Assembly (NCBI GenBank): GCA_035272265.1
Contig: DATEQV010000019.1
Location: 1 to 26,675 of the forward strand
Reading direction: 5' to 3'
From: Acidisphaera sp035272265
GTDB lineage: Bacteria > Pseudomonadota > Alphaproteobacteria > Acetobacterales > Acetobacteraceae
Length of the DNA stretch: 26,675 nucleotides
Shown here: one piece after another, positions 22,591 to 26,675 of the stretch
Layout: every line of letters begins with the position of its first letter
Numbering within the stretch: position 1 is the first letter of the stretch
Translations under genes and position numbers: made by a program
The notes under the pieces: generated by a model
The model's input: the letters and a program-made list of their open reading frames with translations, nothing else
What the model was told of the DNA's origin: nothing
The model's database searches: none

Positions 22591-24087
22591 GTGACCCCGC
22601 ATCCAAAACAGCCGGCGACGACCGTGCCCGTGCCGTCGCCACGACGCTGGCTGCTGCCGGCGCTGTTCGTGGCATTGGCGTTACCGGTTTCGCTGCTGAT
22701 GGCGTGGCGTGTGCCGATCGGTGCGGTGCCGGATGAAGCGAACCATATTTTCCGGATCGACAGCATCCGGCTCGGGCACATCGTGGGAGAACGATTCATC
22801 CTGCACGAGCCGACGCGGGACCTTCCGACCGCGGGCGTTCGCGCTGAATCGGTCCTCATACCGCTCGGCGCCTTCTTTCGAGACTTGTCGGGCCACCCGT
22901 GGGTCACCGCCGAGTCGGTCGACACGGCTCTGAAATTGCCCTGGACGCCTTGGGACAAGCCGAACCAGGTCGCACCCAATACCGCGGTCTACCCACCCAC
23001 CTTCTATCTGCCGGCCGCAGCGGTTTTTCAGGTCTCGCACATGGCCGGCATCGGGCCGTACCGGGCGATCCTCGCGGCCCGGATCGTCAACGCGCTGGTC
23101 TACGCCGCGTTCGGTGCGGCCACACTGTACGCGACGCGGCGGGGCGTCTGCCTGATGTTCGCCGTACTGCTGCTGCCGATGTCGCTGTCGCTGGCCGGCT
23201 CCTGCAATCCCGATGGACTTACGCTGGCCGCCCTCGCCCTCTCGCTCGGCTTGCTGACGGCGGCCGACGCGGAGCCGCGCGAGCACCGCTGGCGCGGCAT
23301 CACGGGCTGCGTGGGACTCGCGTTGTTCATCATGTTCAAGCCGCCATATGCCCCGTTCGCCGCCGTGCTGTTGTTGGCGCTGCGGCACGAGAAGCGGCGA
23401 CGCCTCGGCGCGATCACGCGCTGCCTTGCGACCGTCGTCGCCGTCCTGCTGCCGGCCGTGCTCTGGTTCATCTACGCGCAGCACGAGGCCGGCGCGGCGC
23501 TCAGGGTGTCCGTCCCCTACCACCCCGGCCCGTTGAGCCGCCTTCAATCGCTCTTGCTCACCGCGCCGGATGCTCGCTTGCAGGCGCAGACGATCCTGCG
23601 CCACCCGTTTCTGCCGCTTCTGCTTGCCATCAACCTTGCCGCCGAACAGCCGATGCGGTGTCTGCACCAGATGATCGGCGTCATCGGCAACCTCGATCTC
23701 TCGCTTCCCGACGCCGTGTACGCTGCGTGGTATGTCGCGCTGGCGGGCGCCGCGGTGGCATGTCTCGCGGGCAAAGTCCGGGATCGGCCCGGCGCGGCGG
23801 TCGTGGGCGCCGGGCTGATCGGTGCGATCGGCGCCTTGTCGTTCGTGCTCGTCGTCACCGCCGAATACCTGACCTGGACGGATGTCGGCGCCACGCGCGT
23901 CGAGGGCTTTCAGGGCCGATATGCGCTGCCGATCCTGCTGATGCTCGCGATAGGAGTGCCGCACATCGTCGTCCGGTTCCGCCGGATCCTGCTGGCGGCC
24001 AGCGTGGCGGCAACGGTGATGGCGGCGGTCTGGACTTCCGTCGTGCTGCCGCATGTGCTGGAGGCGCGATACTACGTCCCACAGTAG
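22591..24087 (+). CDS. DUF2142-like polytopic membrane protein
   Basis: This protein of about 498 aa has about 10 hydrophobic segments, the first at about 21-38. It shows motifs I associate with DUF2142 proteins: VPDEANHIFRI (46-56) in the first periplasmic loop, YPPTFYLP (134-141), SCNPDGLT (204-211) and QGRYALP (441-447) near the C-terminus. The layout resembles GT-C-type glycosyltransferases, with an acidic pair after the first membrane segment, so a role in transferring sugars to envelope glycans is possible but unproven. The start is probably GTG 22591; GTG 22624 and 22630 are alternatives. It is divergent from the FAD-binding oxidase, 54 bp apart. Confidence 0.78.
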   Translation: MTPHPKQPATTVPVPSPRRWLLPALFVALALPVSLLMAWRVPIGAVPDEANHIFRIDSIRLGHIVGERFILHEPTRDLPTAGVRAESVLIPLGAFFRDLSGHPWVTAESVDTALKLPWTPWDKPNQVAPNTAVYPPTFYLPAAAVFQVSHMAGIGPYRAILAARIVNALVYAAFGAATLYATRRGVCLMFAVLLLPMSLSLAGSCNPDGLTLAALALSLGLLTAADAEPREHRWRGITGCVGLALFIMFKPPYAPFAAVLLLALRHEKRRRLGAITRCLATVVAVLLPAVLWFIYAQHEAGAALRVSVPYHPGPLSRLQSLLLTAPDARLQAQTILRHPFLPLLLAINLAAEQPMRCLHQMIGVIGNLDLSLPDAVYAAWYVALAGAAVACLAGKVRDRPGAAVVGAGLIGAIGALSFVLVVTAEYLTWTDVGATRVEGFQGRYALPILLMLAIGVPHIVVRFRRILLAASVAATVMAAVWTSVVLPHVLEARYYVPQ

Positions 24088-24155
24088 CGCTGGTGTGGGC
24101 GGCAACCGTGCGCCTGCGCCGCGCGTCAACAGCGCAGCAGAAGACGTGAACAGCG

Positions 24156-24344
24156 ATGCCACACGAGGTTCGGATCGACGGCCGCCCGGCGGCACGCTTC
24201 GACACGCAGGCCAAGGCCGTGGCACATGCGAGCGTGCATGCCGACGAGAACTCCGAGGTGGTCGATGCCGAAACCGGCGAGCCCGCCGCCCGGGGTGCCA
24301 CCGCCGAGGATCGCGGGGATCTGGCACGGAAGGTCGGGTTCTGA
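24156..24344 (+). CDS. Small hypothetical protein (62 aa)
   Basis: This short acidic soluble protein of 62 aa begins MPHEVRIDGRPAARFDTQAKAV and continues with a run of alpha and beta elements ending DAETGEPAA (about 37-45). The pattern loosely recalls small DUF2188-type proteins, but I do not claim membership. It is followed one base later by the GTG of the hydrolase gene, suggesting coupled translation. Only a weak AGAAG-type site precedes the ATG. Codon use matches the surroundings. Confidence 0.55.
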   Translation: MPHEVRIDGRPAARFDTQAKAVAHASVHADENSEVVDAETGEPAARGATAEDRGDLARKVGF

Positions 24345-24345
24345 C

Positions 24346-25383
24346 GTGCGGTCGCTTCTGCTCGCGCTGCTGATCGTGACCGCCGCACCCGCGCAGGCCT
24401 TTCAGATCACCGACCCCTGGCCCGATCCGGCCAGCATCCAGGGAACGCGCGCGGACCAGGTGACGTTCGAAAGCAAGGACGCGTTCGTGCCGAACGACTG
24501 GCGGGACGCCTCTGCCCGGACGGTGTCCGGCACGCTGTATCTGCCGGCCGACGCGTCGCCGGGCCATCCGGTGCCGGCGGTGGTGTTCCTCCACGGCGCG
24601 GCCGGGCTGGTGGCGCAGCGCGGCGACCTTTATGGGCCACAGCTCGCGGCGATGGGGATCGCATCGCTGGTGGTGGACACCTACGGATCGCGCCGCGACA
24701 TCGCGACCAGCTTCGTCGGACGCGCGCTGAACATCACCGAGACGATGTTCGTCGCCGATGGGTACGGCGCGCTGCGCTACCTCGCGACCCGCTCCGACAT
24801 CGACGCGCATCACGCGGTGCTTGCCGGGTGGTCGTATGGCGGCATGGCGACGATGTATGCGCTGTACGCCACGATTGCCGAGCGCTTCGCCCCGCCCGGC
24901 CTGCGCTTCGCCGGCCATGTCTCGTTCTACGGCCCGTGCATCGCCACCTTCGCCGACCACCGCACCACCGGCGCGCCGCTGCTGATGCTGATGGGCGCGG
25001 GCGACCTGCTCACGCGCACCGACCGCTGCGCGCAGGTGGCGGACGAGATGCGCGCGGGCGGCAGCGAGGTGACGGCGATCGCCTATCCCGGCGCGGTGCA
25101 TCAGTGGGACGGCAACCTGCCGCGCATGATGATCGGGCGGCAGTTGCAGGACTGCCGCTTCCGCGTGCAGCGCAACGGCACCGTTCGCGACCAGGACACG
25201 CTGCTGCCGATGACCGGGCCGCTGACGCGCAAGATCATCCTGGCCCTGTGCGTGCGCAACCAGCCCTACCCGATCGGCCGCGACGACACCGTGCGCGCGC
25301 TCAGCAACCGCGACTTCGGCGCGTTCCTGACGCGCGTGTTCACGTCCCCCGCGGTGCAGCAGCACGCTGCAGCCGGTCGTTGA
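24346..25383 (+). CDS. Secreted dienelactone-hydrolase-family alpha/beta hydrolase
   Basis: This 345-aa protein has a signal peptide (MRSLLLALLIVTAAPAQA|F, cleavage after about residue 18), so it is periplasmic or exported. The alpha/beta-hydrolase motifs are FLHGAAG (81-87), the nucleophile elbow GWSYGGMA (Ser163), Asp220 in GAGD and His252 in PGAVHQW. A C-terminal extension of about 80 residues with two Cys is not part of the basic fold. The GTG start lies one base after the small upstream gene, with GGAAGG about 11 nt upstream. Its last 44 bp overlap the convergent Sua5-type gene. The substrate is unknown. Confidence 0.85.
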   Translation: MRSLLLALLIVTAAPAQAFQITDPWPDPASIQGTRADQVTFESKDAFVPNDWRDASARTVSGTLYLPADASPGHPVPAVVFLHGAAGLVAQRGDLYGPQLAAMGIASLVVDTYGSRRDIATSFVGRALNITETMFVADGYGALRYLATRSDIDAHHAVLAGWSYGGMATMYALYATIAERFAPPGLRFAGHVSFYGPCIATFADHRTTGAPLLMLMGAGDLLTRTDRCAQVADEMRAGGSEVTAIAYPGAVHQWDGNLPRMMIGRQLQDCRFRVQRNGTVRDQDTLLPMTGPLTRKIILALCVRNQPYPIGRDDTVRALSNRDFGAFLTRVFTSPAVQQHAAAGR

Positions 25384-26323
25384 TCGCCACACCCAGCCCG
25401 CGATCCGGGATCGGCATCGCGGCGATGCGCAGCAGGCCGCGCCGCGCGCCCTCGGCGTCCAGCGCACGCAGGCCGGCGAACAGGTTCGCGGCCGCCTCGG
25501 TCAGGTCGCCGCTCGCGCTCAGGTTGAACACCGCGCCCGCCCCGGGCAGCGGGTCGCCGAACGCGAGCAGCGCCTCGGTCGGCGCCACGTCGTCCGCATC
25601 CAGCCGCACCGGCAGCGCCGGCGCGTAGTGCGACACCAGCAGGCCCGGCGAGCGCAGCGTGCGCGATGCCTCGGCCTGCGCGAGCGGGATGCCGCGACCG
25701 AGCGGGCCGATCAGCGCCTCGATCGCCTCGGCCGGAACGCCGCCGGGTCGCAGCAGCACGGGCTGACGTCCGGTCAGGTCGAGCACGGTGCTCTCGACGC
25801 CGACCGCGCACGGGCCGCCGTCCACCACCGCGGCGATGCGCCCGTCGAGCCCGGCGAGCACATGCGCGGCCGTGGTCGGGCTGACCTCGCCGGAGCGGTT
25901 GGCCGACGGCGCGGCGACCGGCCGGCCGACGGCGCGCACCAGCGCGCGTGCAAAATCCGGCGCGGGCACCCGCACTGCGAGTGTGTCCAGGCCGGCGCCG
26001 GCGAGCAGATCGACGGGGCAACCCTCGCGCCGCTCCAGCACCAGCGTGAGCGGACCCGGCCAGAAGGCCTCGGCCAGGCGTTGCGCGCGCGGATCGGCCA
26101 CCACGTGCGCAAAGGCGGCGTCGGCGCCGGGATAGTGGCAGATCAGCGGGTTGAAATGCGGCCGGCCCTTGGCCTCGAACACCGAGGCGACGGCGCGGCC
26201 GCTGGTGGCGTCGGCGCCGAGGCCATAGACGGTCTCGGTCGCGAACGCGACGAGCGCGCCGGCACGCAGCAATTCCGCCGCCCGCGCGAGCCCGGCAGCA
26301 TCTTGTGTCAAGACCTCCGTCAT
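25340..26323 (-). CDS. L-threonylcarbamoyladenylate synthase (Sua5/YrdC family)
   Basis: This enzyme makes threonylcarbamoyl-AMP from Thr, bicarbonate and ATP for the t6A37 modification of ANN-decoding tRNAs. The 327-aa protein has the YrdC domain (about 10-205) with FATETVYGLGADA, KGRPHFNPL, FWPGPLTLVL, VAAPSANRSGEVSPT and LLRPGG. The SPGLLVSHYAP linker follows (about 218-228), then a Sua5-type C-terminal domain, so it is the long Sua5 form rather than the short TsaC. ATG 26323 fits the family; the frame extends 12 codons further without support. It is convergent with the hydrolase gene (44-bp overlap) and divergent from pepA. Confidence 0.93.
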   Translation of the reverse strand: MTEVLTQDAAGLARAAELLRAGALVAFATETVYGLGADATSGRAVASVFEAKGRPHFNPLICHYPGADAAFAHVVADPRAQRLAEAFWPGPLTLVLERREGCPVDLLAGAGLDTLAVRVPAPDFARALVRAVGRPVAAPSANRSGEVSPTTAAHVLAGLDGRIAAVVDGGPCAVGVESTVLDLTGRQPVLLRPGGVPAEAIEALIGPLGRGIPLAQAEASRTLRSPGLLVSHYAPALPVRLDADDVAPTEALLAFGDPLPGAGAVFNLSASGDLTEAAANLFAGLRALDAEGARRGLLRIAAMPIPDRGLGVAINDRLQRAAAPRGT

Positions 26324-26352
26324 GCGGGCGCAGATAGATCGCGCCGCGCGCT

Positions 26353-26382
26353 CTGGCAAAGCCGTGGTCGCCTGATACAGTC
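26353..26382 (+). promoter_or_regulatory. Candidate pepA promoter
   Basis: CTGGCA (26353-26358), an 18-nt spacer and TACAGT (26377-26382) each match four of six sigma-70 consensus bases. Start would be near 26390, leaving a short leader before ATG 26410. Confidence 0.3.
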
Positions 26383-26409
26383 CGGTATTGACGTCCCGGA
26401 GAGTTCAGC

Positions 26410-26675
26410 ATGCTCGATGTCGTCTTTGCGCGCCCGGCGCTGCCGCGCGCCGGCGCGCTTGCCATTCTGGCAGCACGGGACGCCGAGCCGGCTGGACTGT
26501 GGCGCGATGCCGACGCGGCGACGTCCGGCGCCATCGGCCGCGCGCTGAGCGAGGCCCGGTTCACCGGGGAGCGCGGCAAGACCTGCACGATCCTCTCGCC
26601 CGGCGCCGGACTTGCGCGCGTCGTCGCGGTGGGGCTCGGCAAGGACGAGCCGACGGCGTGCGCGATCGAGAACGC
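26410..26675 (+). CDS. pepA: Leucyl aminopeptidase, 5' part only
   Basis: Only the first 88 codons are in the window. The product begins MLDVVFARPALPRAGALAIL and contains RARTLTGERGK-like text (ALSEARFTGERGK) and LARVVAVGLGKDE, which fit the N-terminal macro-like domain of PepA/M17 aminopeptidases. The metal-binding catalytic domain lies outside. A GGAGAG site (26398-26403) is 6 nt from the ATG. In many proteobacteria pepA is divergent from lptF; here an 8.3-kb block lies between. The call rests on N-terminal similarity and context. Confidence 0.72.
   Translation, partial: MLDVVFARPALPRAGALAILAARDAEPAGLWRDADAATSGAIGRALSEARFTGERGKTCTILSPGAGLARVVAVGLGKDEPTACAIEN

Noticed and set aside
22681..25467. 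Minus-strand 928-codon frame
   Set aside because: It spans antisense to the DUF2142-like gene, the small gene and the hydrolase; composition is Arg/His/Gln-rich with no domain.
1..26675. tRNA, rRNA, CRISPR array, insertion sequence, phage or toxin-antitoxin genes
   Set aside because: No cloverleaf, regular spacer array, transposase or integrase motif, or paired small toxin/antitoxin genes were seen on either strand.

Overview
The window is high-GC bacterial DNA, almost entirely coding. It most likely comes from an alphaproteobacterium, perhaps of the Rhodospirillales/Acetobacterales type. The evidence is gene order: a fabD-fabG-acpP-fabF-mltG operon divergent from rpsF-rpsR-rplI, and yicC-gmk converging on a long rsmA-surA-lptD-lptG-lptF block. 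The order-level placement is an inference. I see no tRNA, rRNA, CRISPR array, transposase or phage gene.

Layout: 1-93 holds the truncated end of a dispersed palindromic repeat, and 94-322 has no convincing gene. 323-4751 (minus) is fatty-acid synthesis plus the MltG lytic transglycosylase. 4752-4987 is a divergent control region with candidate promoters and two strong leader hairpins. 4988-6344 (plus) is the S6/S18/L9 ribosomal operon. 6558-7811 (plus) is a cyclopropane-fatty-acid-synthase-type methyltransferase, which overlaps tail-to-tail with the minus-strand lrgA-lrgB pair (7771-8825). 8923-9798 (minus) is an MBL-fold hydrolase divergent from yicC-gmk (9874-11387, plus).

11370-18072 (minus) is an outer-membrane and ribosome-maturation block: lptF, lptG, lptD, surA, rsmA. 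It carries three parts of the LPS export machine plus the periplasmic chaperone for outer-membrane proteins. No pdxA lies between surA and rsmA.

18073-26409 looks like an accessory block set between lptF and pepA, genes that are divergent neighbours in many proteobacteria. It contains a compact type III polyketide synthase / methyltransferase / FAD oxidoreductase operon (18181-21048). This resembles the phenolic-lipid (alkylresorcinol or alkylquinone) type of pathway and is the most interesting system here. Upstream of it is an FAD-linked D-2-hydroxyacid dehydrogenase. Divergent from that are a DUF2142-like membrane protein, a small hypothetical protein and a secreted dienelactone-hydrolase-like enzyme, which again overlaps tail-to-tail with a Sua5-type tRNA threonylcarbamoylation gene. 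The window ends in the 5' part of a leucyl aminopeptidase gene (pepA).

Taken together, much of the window concerns the cell envelope: acyl-chain synthesis, acyl-chain cyclopropanation, LPS export, outer-membrane protein folding, peptidoglycan processing and possibly a phenolic lipid.
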